A DNA stretch of 64,000 bases from Letharia columbiana. Lineage: Eukaryota; Ascomycota; Lecanoromycetes; Lecanorales; Parmeliaceae. The stretch lies in the NCBI RefSeq assembly GCF_014066305.1, contig NW_023501036.1, forward strand, positions 1,747,501 to 1,811,500, read 5' to 3'. The notes under the pieces are model-generated. The model ran no database searches. It was not told the DNA's origin and was given only the letters and a program-made list of their open reading frames with translations. This document shows positions 40,288 to 51,833 of the stretch, one piece after another. Position numbers and translations under genes: made by a program. Position 1 is the stretch's first letter; every line of letters starts with the position of its first letter.

Positions 40288-41352
40288 GCATTTAATTCTA
40301 TACTTTATTAATTTAGCGTAATCGTTAATTAGAATAATAATTAGAATATCTACTTCTAAATATAGAAATCTTAATCGAAATATCTTATATATATACTATT
40401 TCATAATATAATACTATAGATATATCATATCGTGGAATATTTTGTTAAGATCTTATACTATATTAGATATAGAATTATATAAATCTTAATAACTTATATT
40501 ATATTAGAGTATAATATAATAGATTAATATTTTATATTATATTATATCTTTTCGGCTAATAGCTATATATATATATATATTATACTTAGAGTATATAACT
40601 TATACTTTACTAGTAGTATTAAGAGTAGTTTCTTTCTTATTTATATTATACGTATCTTTTATCTAAATATTATACTTCTAAATTACTAACTTAATAAGCT
40701 GAAATCATTATAATAACTTTCTTATATTATAAATTATAGTATATTCTTTATTTAAAGACTAATTAAATTAACTCTATAGATCTAAATAACGATTTATGAA
40801 ACTAGCTATTTAATTTATATCTAATTCTTCTTTATCTTTCTTTACTACTAGTATTTTACTAGCTATATAATAAATAAGATTAACTTTAAAAGATTAATCT
40901 TACTCTACTACTTATTAAATCTATATCTTTAAAGCTTTCTCCTCTATAGAATTTAATCGCTATTAATCTTTAGCTAATTTTTAATAAGAATAACTATTAG
41001 CGATATATCGTCTAAGAGTAGAAGAAGTAACTTTATAATATAATATAATTAATTTAGTAGTAGACTTCTTTTATTAAGAGTCTAAGCTATTCTTATAGAC
41101 TAAAAGAGCTTAATTATACTTATTAAGTGCAATCTTTAAACGTTTCTTCTTAGAAATCTCTTCGAAAGACTTTAAAGTCTTTGATAAAGTTATTAATAAA
41201 GTCATTAACAGAGGGAAAGAAAGAGAAATATAATTTTTTGCTACAGTGAGACTATAGATTAATAAGTTCTTTTCTTAATCTTCTAAATTAACTACTCGAT
41301 AATCGATTAATATAGCGAGGCTTATATATATACGTCTATTTCAGACTAAGAA
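40288..41352. other. AT-rich stretch with no recognised element
   Basis: RIP-decayed DNA downstream of the structured element. It contains only short AT microsatellites such as the TATATATA run near 40570. Confidence 0.5.
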
Positions 41353-41540
41353 GACTTATAGAAAGGCTTATAGAAAGGCTTATAGAAAGGCTTATAGGAA
41401 GGCCTATAGAAAGGTCTATAGAAAGGCCTATAGGAAGGCTTATAGAAAGGCCTATAGGAAGGTCTATAGGAAGGCCTATAGAAAGGCTTATAGAAAGGCC
41501 TATAGAAAGGCTTATAGAAAGGCTTATAGAAGGCTTATAT
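41353..41540. repeat. 12-bp minisatellite, about 15 copies
   Basis: Units of the form CYTATAGRAAGG follow each other without interruption, varying only at CTTATAG versus CCTATAG or TCTATAG and GAAAGG versus GGAAGG. Every difference is a transition. The 12-bp unit is a multiple of three and the array is unbroken by indels except near its right end, so a tetrapeptide-encoding origin is conceivable, but there is no open frame around it. Confidence 0.92.
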
Positions 41541-42060
41541 ATATCTATTTTAAATAATAGAAGATACTCTACTTATAATATTAATAGACGATCGATAGAA
41601 CCTCGAATATCGAATATCGTATTTTTAAACGATTTAGATTTATTCGAAGTCTTTAGAAAGCCCTCTAAGGCCTTATTTTTTTATATTTAAAAATCGATTA
41701 CTTAGACCTTTACTATTCAACGATTACTTTACGTAAAGCTTATCGAGCACGTTACTCTTATTACCTTATTTATAAAGATCTTTTAAAGATATATCGCGTT
41801 ACTATTCGATCTCGCTATTATCGTCTAGTACTCTATAGCGATTTCGTAAATATAATATCTTAAGAAGAAATCTATTTAATATTAATCTAAGAATTAAAGA
41901 CTACGGCTTAATTTAACTTAAAAGTACTCGAACTAATAAGAGCGTATTATTCTACGATTTCTTCTCCACTTGAAAATATGATATTAAATAGTTATCTTAT
42001 AGCAAAACACGTTTATAACTACTATTCCTTCGTTTCTTCATCGAATCTCTTTAAAATTAA

Positions 42061-43033
42061 AGCTCTACAAGAGTAGTAAGCTCCAAAACCAGGCCCCTGA
42101 ACACGCCATTCCACTTGGCGTAATTGCAATGTCTTTTTCCAGGGTTTGGACAGCACAGCACAGCTTCCTCCAATGACGATGCTAGTGCTTGTGTGCTTGT
42201 GCTTGCATACCTAGGTACCTACACTCTTTATCCATCTACGGTAATTTGGACCAAGTCACCGATTGGAAGGTCTTACTTTGCACCACAGCGACACGCTCAA
42301 GACCGTGTCGCCAACCAAAAGGTTGATGACTCTGCGTTTCTGGAAATTAAAGGTGTGGGGTGATCTCCGACCTTTCCGAGATTGCATCGAGTGCATGAAA
42401 GGCAGAGCATCAAAAGCATCAAATGCATCAAATTTCCTTGCTCAAACCCCAGCCGCGTAGGGTCCGAGGGGGTCCAGGGAAAAACAGTCCAAAAACATCC
42501 AAAGAGGGAAAACGTGTTCATGGCTCCCGTGCCACCAAGCCCAAGAAGACAAGTCGATCAGTCAACCCCGGCTCACCGCTGAGTCCGCTCATACTACTAT
42601 CAGCCTTTAGGAGGAGATGGCATCTTCTCATAGCCTCATGCAAGACGAGAGCCTCTTCACTCCACACACTACAACATCCACCCCTGCAATGCGGGACATG
42701 GATTTCATTTCTGTAGCCCAGCCTTTGTGGGCGTCATTTTCCTATACTGCAGATCTTGGGCTACCCGTTGCATCTCGTTCTATTCTTCACTTTATTTTCC
42801 CTCTGCGTACCATACCTTTCTCTCTGATGAACACCTCTTCATCGCTCTCGAGCTTCTTTTCATTGTCCACGTCCGATGACTATAAGAACTGCTGCTACAG
42901 ATGCTGCAAGGCACGGCGTCATTACCAAACATCACTTACTCTGCTGCGTCCATGGACAAAATGAAAAGAAGCTTTGGGCCATAGACATCGCTGTATCCTG
43001 CCTTTCCAAACCTTCCGCCTAAAAGCTGCCGCC
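42061..43033 (+). promoter_or_regulatory. Heterochromatin-gene boundary and DUF4203 gene promoter/leader
   Basis: Composition switches from RIP-type AT-rich to normal genic sequence within a few tens of bases near 42060-42085. The rest is the upstream region of the membrane-protein gene starting at 43034. From about 42780 to 42900 it is rich in CT and TTC tracts, common in fungal promoters and leaders. Several short ORFs (up to ~115 codons) cross it but show no domain or plausible start context; I do not call them genes. Confidence 0.6.
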
Positions 43034-46000
43034 ATGCGAGCCAAATGGCTTTACTTAGCCATCTCGGCCATACTCTTGGTTAAAGACTGCCCTACAACCA
43101 CAGCTCAACGATATGCAGTGCTCCCACGAGAAGCTACCACTCCCACCAAAGATGCAGCGGCTGCTTCGACAACCCACTCCACAACATCTTCGCCTAGTGA
43201 AGCTACGCCCAATGCCTTATCAGATGGAATGAGCAGCACTTCGCGAACCCCAGTGAAAGCTACCAACGCCGCAGCATCGGGGTCCACGGCATTCATAACG
43301 GCTACGCCAATCGTGAAAGGCTCACTCAATGTCAATGGTACCACTACGCCTAAGATCGAAGGGCTCCCCATACACCCGAAAATTACGCCAGCCTTGGCTG
43401 TTGTAGGACCCATCTTGATACTCACTGGCGCCCTCTATGCCCTTGTCGGCATCAAGACCCTATGGCTCCACATCTTCCTCTCGACTGCCTACATTTTCGC
43501 CTTGGCAGTCACGATACTGATCGAATTTGTGATGCATACCCCGGTCTCCAATGCCGCCCAAGGCGCCTATGTTGTGGCTGCATGCGTTACTGGCTTGATA
43601 GCCGGAGGCGGTTCCCTCCTATTCAAAGATGTTACGGAAGGTATTAGCTGCTTTCTTGGCGGCTTCTGCTTTAGCATGTGGTTCTTGGTTCTTAGACCTG
43701 GAGGGACGATTCCCAACACAACTGGAAAGATTATTTTCATTTCCTGCTTGACCGTTGGTGCCCCAGCTCTGTATATCAGCCGTTATACTCGACCATACGG
43801 CTTGATCGGATCAACATCTTTCGCTGGAGCTACTGCAATCGTCCTCGGCATTGACTGCTTTAGTCGTGCAGGTCTCAAGGAGTTTTGGCTATACATCTGG
43901 AGTAGGTTGCCGACCTTCCCTTTCAAGCCGAGTCACAATAGTAACCTTACGATCGAACACAGATATTAACAATGAGATATTCCCTCTCCACTACGACAGC
44001 CCATATCCTATCACCCGCGGCATACAAGTCGAGACTGGAGCGATTGTCATTGTCTGCGCGATGGGCGTCATGTCTCAAATGAAGGTCTGGAAAATAGTCA
44101 GGAGACGAAAGGAAGAGAAGGCAAGAGAGCAAAGAAGAAGAGACGAGGAGAGGAATGTGGCTGATGAAGAGCATGGGAGGCGGGTTGAGGATGGTATCAA
44201 GCGAGAACGAAGCTCGTGGGAAGCTGCCTATGGTGATCGTGAAAGAAGCAAACCTCAGCATCTGGACTCTGGCATTGGAACGGATGAGCTGAGTATTCGA
44301 AAGGGCTCGTTGAGCCTTGTTGGAACTTCAGATGTCCGACGCTCGGATTCTGAGGGCATTGAACTGCAAGAAATGGACGCTTCTCCAAACAGTCCAAAGA
44401 AAGGTGAAAGAGTCACAATTCACGTCATCAAGGATGATGAAATTTCCCCTACCCATTCTGCTACTGGTCAGCATTTGGCACGCTCAAGAGGAGAATCCAG
44501 AGAGCTTTCCATCCACGAGTCTCAGACTGGTACATCACAACCGTTCTGCTCCTCGGCGTCTCTCGGAAATGCTGCAGCACTCAAGTCGGTAGACCAGAAG
44601 CTTACTCTGAAGCCAAAAATCACACACCTGCCGTTTAAAGCGCCGGATCCCGATTCTGGAAGCGAAGATGGACGCTCTTCAGTTGCCGCATCTGCTGCTT
44701 CGGAGCACGTGACCGACAGATGGCTCAAGAGATTATCAGGCACGTCTATCGTACGACAGCTGTCCAAAAAGTCACAACGAAGCTTCATCGCTGCAAGCAC
44801 GTCGGAGGAAGCCTTGATGATTCCAGAGCCCGACGTTGACCGAGCCTCGTCGGTAGCCGCGACTATTGATGACGTATCCGAGGAAAATGACTCTGAGGAA
44901 GAAGCGCTTTTAGTGAGAGATCAGAAGCCATCTTTTGAGATTCTCAGAAAGCAAGACTCTATGCAAGCACTGATGCAGGGAGCAGACCGGAGTGCAAATC
45001 TCGGAAAAGATGCAGAGAAACCGCCAGGACAGAGCGCAGACAAAATGGCATCAGGCGATAGCCAAGCCAAGGAGGCCCAGCACGTCAATCGGTCGATAGA
45101 TCCCCGGCCAGAGTCTGTAGCTTTACCAGACTCTGAAATTGCCAGTATCACGGACGCACGATCGACCGCCGAGGAGCCAAACATGGAATTGGAAGCGAAT
45201 ATTGCAGCGGAGTCAGAGGCACCTGAACCCAGAAATAATCTTCTCAGTATGAATTTACCCGGAGGCGCTTCAAGATTGGTGACGGCCTATAGGACTAATG
45301 AATGGGCGAAGCATCTAGATGGAGCGGATTTGCCAGAGATTGATGAGCTCAAGTTTACGAAAACCCGAGCTCCAGACGCGTCGCAGCCAATCGAGCGTGT
45401 TGCACCAGTAGATATCCGCGCTTTGCAGCAGACGCCACAAAACGCGGAACCGGCTTCAATCCTGACCGTCAAAACGCACAATTTAGGTGAGAGGCCCGCG
45501 GGCTACTTCAAATCCAAGAACCCGTTCCACAGACAGCAGGATACGCAACAGCTCAAACCAGCTGTGCATCAACTAACCCGCGAAAAAGCTATGGAAAGAA
45601 CGCCCTCCCAGAAATCCCTAGCAAACAGCATGGAACGATCCCCGTCGCAAACATCCCTCAGTAGCACTCAAAGCCGCAGAGAACAATATCGGCCACCTCT
45701 CCCCAAATTCCGCTCTCCCCAATCATCCGTCCCCTCTGCCCGCGGATTTCGCAGCACCTCAAGTCCCATAATGAGCTCACCACTGATCGAGTCTCCAATA
45801 GAAGAAGGCGTCGAAGCCTCCTTCCCAATTCGCTTTACTCCCTCCTCGACGCACCTGATGTCTCAACGCGACAGCATGCTTCACAACAGACCATCTTCTA
45901 CATCCCTTCTGCGGACCAGCGCATCGAGCACTACCCAAGAGCAGCACCCAGCATTGCGCGGCCTGAAGGAAGACGACAACATTTCCCTCTCGCAGCGGAA

Positions 46001-46439
46001 AACCCTCCTCCAACAGAATCCATACTCTATTCCTCAATGGCACCGCTCATCTTCCGGCCCAAGCTCAGGTGCAACCACGCCAATCTACTCCCACAATGGC
46101 GCAACTACGCCCATCCACTCCCGCAACGGCCCCTCTTCAACACCGCAACCCTTATTCAGGCGTCCCTCAGCCACGCCTCGTGACTCCACCATTTCAGCAT
46201 GGCGCGCCAGCCTTCAAGCATCAAAAACAGCCCACTACCGTGATCAAGAGATCGAAGCCCGCCGCGCGAATCTCCTAGCCGAGAAGCGGCGTGAGAGTAG
46301 CAGCAGGCAAGAGCAAAGGGTCAACCAGACCGTGACACAAAATGTCATGGACCGCGGTATGAGACAAAGCAGTATGATGGAGCTGCACCAGCAGCAGATG
46401 CGGAAGATGCAGGCGGAGGCGAACAAAAGTCTTGCCTGA
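43034..46439 (+). CDS. DUF4203 (TM7S3/TM198-like) multispanning membrane protein
   Basis: Exons 43034-43901 and 43963-46439 give 1,114 residues. The intron (61 nt) has a GTAGGT donor and ACACAG acceptor and restores the family block ending YIWN-INNEIFPL. The start ATG has the strong context GCCGCC. An N-terminal signal peptide (residues 1-25) is followed by a Ser/Thr/Ala-rich stretch, probably glycosylated, and then seven hydrophobic segments from about residue 120 to 335, containing the YPITRG and GVMSQMKVWK motifs typical of fungal DUF4203 proteins. The remaining ~760 residues are a charged, low-complexity, probably cytosolic tail: basic coiled-coil RRRKEEKAREQRRR, then Ser/Pro-rich, ending in a Gln-rich helix. 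The family's molecular function is not known; a plasma-membrane or endomembrane location is inferred. It is convergent with the next gene. Confidence 0.88.
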
Positions 46440-47409
46440 CTCTGTCACGTTCCTTCCAGATTGCTCCACGTTTGATCTTGATATTTTTAGTTTGGTTCTG
46501 ATTTCGAGTTTACGGAGTCTGGATTCTGTTTTCTGGTTTCACCAGTTGGATATACCCACTCGTTCACCGGCGTTCGGATAGTAAAGAAGCAAAAGGCCCG
46601 GATACAGAGCGAGGGCGTTGTCGCGAACCATATATTCATGAGCATATTCAAAGATACATACACATACACTTGATATAATCAACCAAACCGTCAACCAATC
46701 TGTGTTGTATCCCTTCCCACCCTCCCCAAGCAACGGACACACGATGCGATCGGATTGACTAACCCAATCCCACCTCCCCCTAACAGCATAGGTCAAAAAG
46801 GGACCAGCATACTCGGTCCAGAACTGCTGCCGTCACCGTCCGTGATACTCCCCCCTCCCCTTTTTCCCCTTTTTTCTCCTTTCAATAGCCACACGACATT
46901 GGGAATGAGACGCTGGGGATGGGATTGGGAACGGGGTCGGGGATCGATAGTGGGCGGAGAGTGGACCTTCCGATCTAAGCGTATCCACTGCCGGTTTTGG
47001 GGAGGGGTTTTCATGCGCATCTGATATCCATGTGCGCACTTGGGAGGATGACGTGGTTGTCTTTTCATAGAGTGGGTTCAGTAGACACGCGTGTGGATGG
47101 AGTAGCATCATCTATGGCTTTATAGTAGTAGTGGTAGTAGTACGTTGTTTAACTATGCATTTTTGATAATCTAATGTTTTTTATAAGTACAATGGTATAC
47201 AGTGGTACAGTTCGTCGTAAGAGGGTGTGTCCGTAACACATGTAATCATAAAGCAACGTAATTGCCCTGCCCATCCTCAGGACTTTCCCCCGTAGGCTTT
47301 TCGTTAAATGTCCCTTGCAGTAGCACCACCCGTTGCTTTTCTCTATGCTGCCAGCATGAAAGATTCTTTTCATCCACGGCCCCTGGCCAACTCCTTTTGG
47401 TAATACAAG
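46440..47409. other. Convergent intergenic region (3' ends of two genes)
   Basis: Nearly 1 kb between two convergent stop codons. It should hold both 3' UTRs. A pure pyrimidine tract lies at about 46849-46880 (C-runs followed by T-runs) and a GGAGTAG/TAGTAGTAG microsatellite near 47125. No domain-bearing ORF was found on either strand. Confidence 0.6.
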
Positions 47410-48907
47410 TCACATCAGCTTCTTCCCCGCTCTCCCCTGCAACCTCCTCTTCTCAATCCCACTGCCTACTCTTTTTTCAACAACGCCCGCAGTCCTCATC
47501 TCCCTCTTAACTTTCTTCCCTACCCAACCTTCCGCCCCTGCCGCCACTGATCCCATGAGTGATGCAACGGCTCTCCAGGGCAAAGTCACTACCGTCCAGC
47601 AAATCTGTATCGGCAACGACGCCACTGCCGCCATATCATCGAACAAATCGAACACCAGACCGACACCGCTTCCTCTCCGTTGGCGAGAAGACTGTGAGCT
47701 GCGTTCTGCGGCTGCAGCAAGAGTTATCGCGTCACCTAGGCGCTTTTCGAGATCCTGGAGGCGGGACTCGGTTTGGAGGGAGAGGAGGGTGGCACGTTTT
47801 TCGTAGCGGCGGACGGCGCGGTTGAGGGCGTCAAGGTCGGGCTGGAGGGTTTTGCGGACTTGAGTGACTAGATCTGGGGTTGGCGACTTAGTGGCAGTGC
47901 CGTTCGTGCCATTAGTGTTGGTGTCGGCGATGTGCCTTTCCAATTCCGCAAGACGGTCTTGTAGGCCATCAATCGTAGCGGAAGACATGTTTCTGGAGGT
48001 AGTGGAGTAGGCATTGGTATTGACGTTTCGTTGCAGATGTAGGGTTCGCGCTTGGACGAGTTTGATGAGGTGGGAGAGGGGCCGCAATTCGGCGGCTAGA
48101 AGGAAGATCGTGAGATTGTAATTCGAGACGAGGCCTTCTGATGGGCGGGTAAGCTGGCCACGGATGTGGTGGAGGAGCCATGCACCGCCTGCTGGGAAAA
48201 GGAAGCACATTAAGAGTGCAAGAAGCTCATGGATCCGAAGCTCGCTTGTTGCGGAGCTTTGAGACGGACAAGGTTGTGCGGGCTTTGGATTAGGATCATT
48301 GGCTCCGTCTAGCGGTGAGACAGGTGGACTATGTTGTTCCTCCTCTTCACTGCCCTCTTCGATAATGGTGTCGGAAATGTAGTCATCATTAGTAGGTAGC
48401 TGGTCACTGAGTTGGACGGACTGCGCTGAAATGTACCAGTGCCTGCCTCGGTGTAAGTTTAGATAGCAAGGAAATGTGTTGGACTGAAGCTCACCAAGGT
48501 AGTCTTACAGACCAATTCAAAAACACCGCCGCCAGACCCAGCAAGGTCAAATCTGTTACCACAGCGCTTCCATTGTGAAAGAACAGCCCACCTACGGCCG
48601 GGAGCAGCGCCAGAGCGAGCGGCACAGAGTGCCAATGAGAGGGTTCATGGTTTGTTTCCAGCTCTGGACTCGTCGCTGTCGGCAGTAAGAGACTTTCCGT
48701 GGACGATTTGATGGATTTTCGTGTGCTCTCGACGGAATCCGAGAAGTTGGAGCTTCGACGATGTCTTAGAGGACTCGATATATCCGCGATGGTCGAAGCG
48801 CGTCCTAACAGCCGACTGCGAATAGGAGAATCGCTTTGTCGCGCTGTGTTCTTCGCCATGGGTGTTGGGGTGTCATTCGAAGGACTCATTGTCCGGTCAC
48901 GTTCCAT
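47410..48907 (-). CDS. Conserved fungal membrane/coiled-coil protein, function unknown
   Basis: Minus-strand exons 48907-48495 and 48442-47410 give 481 residues. The 52-nt intron has GTGAGC and a GGCAG acceptor and joins RLPW to HWYISAQ without a frame change. The start at 48907 (MERDR, AAT-ATG-G context) is preferred; 48889 (MSPSN) is an equally possible start. The N-terminal ~95 residues are Ser-rich with RSRLLGRASTIADISS, likely a phosphorylated region. Hydrophobic segments follow at SVPLALALLPAVGGLFF and TDLTLLGLAAVFLNW, then an acidic loop (EEGSEEEE), another membrane pair around ELLALLMCFLFPAGGAWLL, a coiled coil of about 100 residues, and a C-terminal amphipathic or hydrophobic segment (LPIQICWTVVTLPW) ending in a Lys/Arg-rich tail. 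I recognise it only as a conserved ascomycete protein. Confidence 0.8.
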
Positions 48908-50389
48908 ATTGTGGTCCCGTTGGGCTGTGAGTGATATGGTGTTGTGGATGATGGGCAGCTGCAGTCTGAAATTGGATTGCTGAGCGGATACGGCCGCACG
49001 CATGGCTTGGCAGCCAAATGGGCAAAGAATTCACATGATCAACTCCTTGCGAAAAAGGAGCCGTGGAATGCTCTTTTAAGATGAAACATTTCGGTGACGA
49101 CATGTATATTGGTAGAGTTGGTAGTTGGTACTAGTACGGTAGGTACTAGAGTAGTAGTACCTGCGACAAAACAGGAAACTTCCCGCGTGTCTGGCGGCTC
49201 CTTCCGCTGCTGCGCGGCTATGTACTCTACGATCGAAGTTGAAGCCAAGAAGCTCAGGAACCAATGTTGGCAATCTGGCACTGATGACTGAACGTACTTT
49301 ATGTTCAGCTAGGTATGACCCTTTTGCCGTTGGAAGGTTGCCCGAGTGGTGAATTAAATGGCAATTGGCACCACCTTTGTTCCAGGCCAGCACCGACCCT
49401 CGAGAGACTCAAACCTTTTCCAATTTCCATCCATACCTCAACCGTTTCTCCCAGCTTCATCATCAAGGACCGGACGATCAAAGCATAGACACAATGCCTT
49501 GTTCCTACCATCAGCCAAGGGTTGTCGTTTCGTTCGCTGCAGCAAAGTTGAAGCGTATCCGAGGCAGCCGGGGCTCATCCACCATGAATCTTCATGTCGC
49601 TTGCATAAGACTTTTTGCTGGGCAAAATCGGGCCTCGTGCGATGACTTTGCTGCTTCCTCTTCGTAGTAACGGAAAAAGAGGAGAAGAACTCCCGCCGTC
49701 TCTCTGCTTTCGTCGGCCTTTTTTTATTGGCGTTCATGTCAATGTCTTGCCTATTGACACCCAAAAAGGGAACAACAGACCACGATTGCTTCGAGACAAC
49801 CACCAAGGTCTGCTTCACATCTCATTTCCTCAGTTCTCTGTCAATAAGCTATTGGCATTCTAGTAGTAACCACAACTTCCCTTTTGAGTTTTTTGCATTT
49901 GCGAAAAAAAAAACCCGGCACGGCTATTGGCATCCAACGTTATTCTATTGACGCAGTGAACTTGCTTCCTCACGAGGCTCTACTTATATCTTTTCGAAAA
50001 CTCATAGGTCCGCATTGCAAATACATCTGCCTTGTACCCCGGTCTTGACCTTTCTACATCTTACACCATTTCGTTACATCGTCAAACATATTTTTTTCCG
50101 GATAGCTACCTCCCAAGCAGACAACTCTATATCTACTTTGCCTTGAAGCGAGCCATTCAGACAAGCTCTCTTGCCTCCGCCTCAACTCAGTACATCTTAC
50201 GCATTAGCTAGAGCAGCGTAAGACTCCTCGCCATCTGCTTCTTGCTGGCCAAGGAAGCGCAGCTGGTCTGGCTCACCACTCGGGCAGGCCTCACTTCTTT
50301 CTTAACATCAACACAACCTACTCTATCCCATCAACATAACTACTTTACTGCAAACCTCACTCCAGTATCGTCTTCGCACATCACTTACG
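48908..50389. promoter_or_regulatory. Divergent promoter region, long ATG-free leader of STE3
   Basis: This region separates two divergent starts. From about 49745 to 50389 the plus strand contains no ATG although it is not AT-poor in T or A. It is rich in CT and AAC/ATC elements and has a TATA-like CTTATATCTTTT near 49980. This looks like promoter plus a long 5' leader of the receptor gene. Short ORFs at 49358-49667 and on the minus strand at 49076-49393 have no features of genes. Confidence 0.6.
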
Positions 50390-51833
50390 ATGGACGAATC
50401 AACCTTTCCAGTCACGCCTAATGCGGTCGCAGTCCCTATATTGTCATTGATAGCGCTCATCATCGATGTTCCTCCATTTGTCTGGCATATCAGGAATCGC
50501 AATCTAGCAGCATCAAGCCTGGTGTTTTGGGTCATCATCTCCAACCTCATGAACTTCATCAATCCGCTCATCTGGCCAACAGACGACATACAGCATTGGT
50601 GGCATGGTCAGATTCTCTGCGACATCGAGATCAAACTCCAGATGGCTATCAATTTTGGTGTCGTTGGCTCCATGGCGTGCATCATGCGCAATCTAGCAAA
50701 GGCCCTGGATCCTGAGCAGACAATTCTATCCCTAAGCAAGGAACAACGCCGCAGACAGACCATTACCAATTGTCTGTTCTGCTATGGAGGATCCGTATAC
50801 GTCATGCTCATTCACTACATCGTCCAGCCAAACAGATACTACATCTACGCAATATCTGGATGTACGTCTTCCTTCGACAACAGTTGGCCCAAGCTAGTCT
50901 TAGTGTTCATCTGGCCTCCGATTATCTGTCTTGTAGATGCTTACTACAGTGGTATGTGTATACTCCGTCCCATAGGGTGCTTGTTGAGCTAAACTTCACC
51001 AGTCCTGGTCATCGTCCGAATGCGCAGATACCGCAAAGACTTCTCAGAAATCCTCGTATCGTCGAATTCCAATTTGACAAAGAATCGGTTCTTACGCCTT
51101 TTTCTCCTGTCAATGGCACTCATAGTCACCTTTATCCCGCTTCAGTTCTATAACCTCTTCTTCAACTCGGCCGAGCCTCCTCTGCTCCCATACAGCTGGG
51201 ACTTGATTCATAGTCCACAATGGCAGGACATCATGCTGATACCTACTGGTGGTGAGGTGTACTACGACCGCTGGATTCAAATTGCTCTTGGATATGGAGT
51301 GTTTCTGTTCTTCGGATTGGGTCAAGACGCACAGACTCTGTACCGCAAATGGCTCCTCAAGCTTGGATTTGGACGAGTGTTTCCTGGTCTACACCGCCAA
51401 CCTGCTCGCCGTACAATCCTGCCAACAAGCAGCAAGACCGGCTCTTTTGGCAGTAGAACACGAAGCTTCTTCAAGGACCGATTGTTCCGGATGTCGATGC
51501 TTTCTTTGTGAGTTTGAACACGGCCCCTTTACTCTTCCTGATACTAACACCATCAGACACAGCAAAGGAGATTCTACCACCGCATCAACTGCGACTCTAT
51601 CCCCAGTCGAACAACAGAGGGGCTTTGGCCGACTCTCGACGATCAACGAAAACGGGCCCAGAGCCGGCGACGCTCTAAGCACCTCAACAGATTCTATGGA
51701 CGAGAAGGGTCCTTCCACAAAGTTCCCGCATTCATGGCTCACAAAGTTCCTTGTTGATGCCCACCTGTCAGCGCCCAATCGTCGCTATGAAGCAAACTCG
51801 AACAGATCTCCACAACAGTGGCAATCATCATAG
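50390..51833 (+). CDS. STE3-type a-factor pheromone receptor (GPCR)
   Basis: Exons 50390-50951, 51003-51507 and 51557-51833 give 447 residues. Intron 1 (51 nt) has GTATGT, branch GCTAAAC and CCAG; intron 2 (49 nt) has GTGAGT, branch ACTAACA and TCAG. Seven hydrophobic segments are visible (about residues 14-34, 41-62, 75-98, 128-148, 165-188, 212-236 and 264-285), with the STE3 hallmarks LIHYIVQPNRYYIYAISGC before TM5 and a basic third cytosolic loop (MRRYRKDF). It should bind the farnesylated a-type pheromone at the plasma membrane and signal through a heterotrimeric G protein to the mating MAP-kinase pathway; in some species it also guides hyphal chemotropism. The C-terminal tail is Ser/Thr-rich. 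The ATG has an A at -3 and G at +4. A second in-frame acceptor at 51561-51562 would shorten the product by two residues. Confidence 0.93.

Larger units (their letters stand above)
1..42060. repeat. RIP-degraded, gene-free AT-rich block
   Basis: About 42 kb of extremely AT-rich DNA without a credible protein ORF, apart from the GC-rich island at 39493-40282. By eye no CA or TG dinucleotide occurs in the first ~1,070 bases, while CT, AG and CG persist. That is what exhaustive CpA-to-TpA mutation by RIP leaves behind in Pezizomycotina. Decayed direct, inverted and tandem repeats listed separately show that the substrate was layered transposons. Patches that keep some CA/TG (about 2630-2900, 3380-3460, 5560-5640, 6050-6130 and 6640-7700) look less mutated and so probably younger. 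No telomeric TTAGGG/CCCTAA array is seen at the left edge, so the block is internal or the telomere lies outside. A centromeric or other constitutive heterochromatin role is possible but not shown. Confidence 0.93.

Noticed and set aside
42124..42964. Short plus-strand ORFs upstream of the DUF4203 gene
   Set aside because: Overlapping frames, low complexity, no recognisable domain, and no splice arrangement joining them to the gene.
42974..43033. N-terminal extension of the DUF4203 protein (MGHRHRC...)
   Set aside because: It would begin at TTG; the first ATG is at 43034, with a strong context and a signal peptide directly after it.
49325..49400. tRNA-like TTGCCCGAGTGGT sequence
   Set aside because: Resembles an A box of tRNA-Ser/Leu, but no B box or closing acceptor stem follows.
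49076..49818. Several 65-126-codon ORFs between the two divergent genes
   Set aside because: They overlap each other on both strands with no conserved features; the region behaves as promoter and leader.
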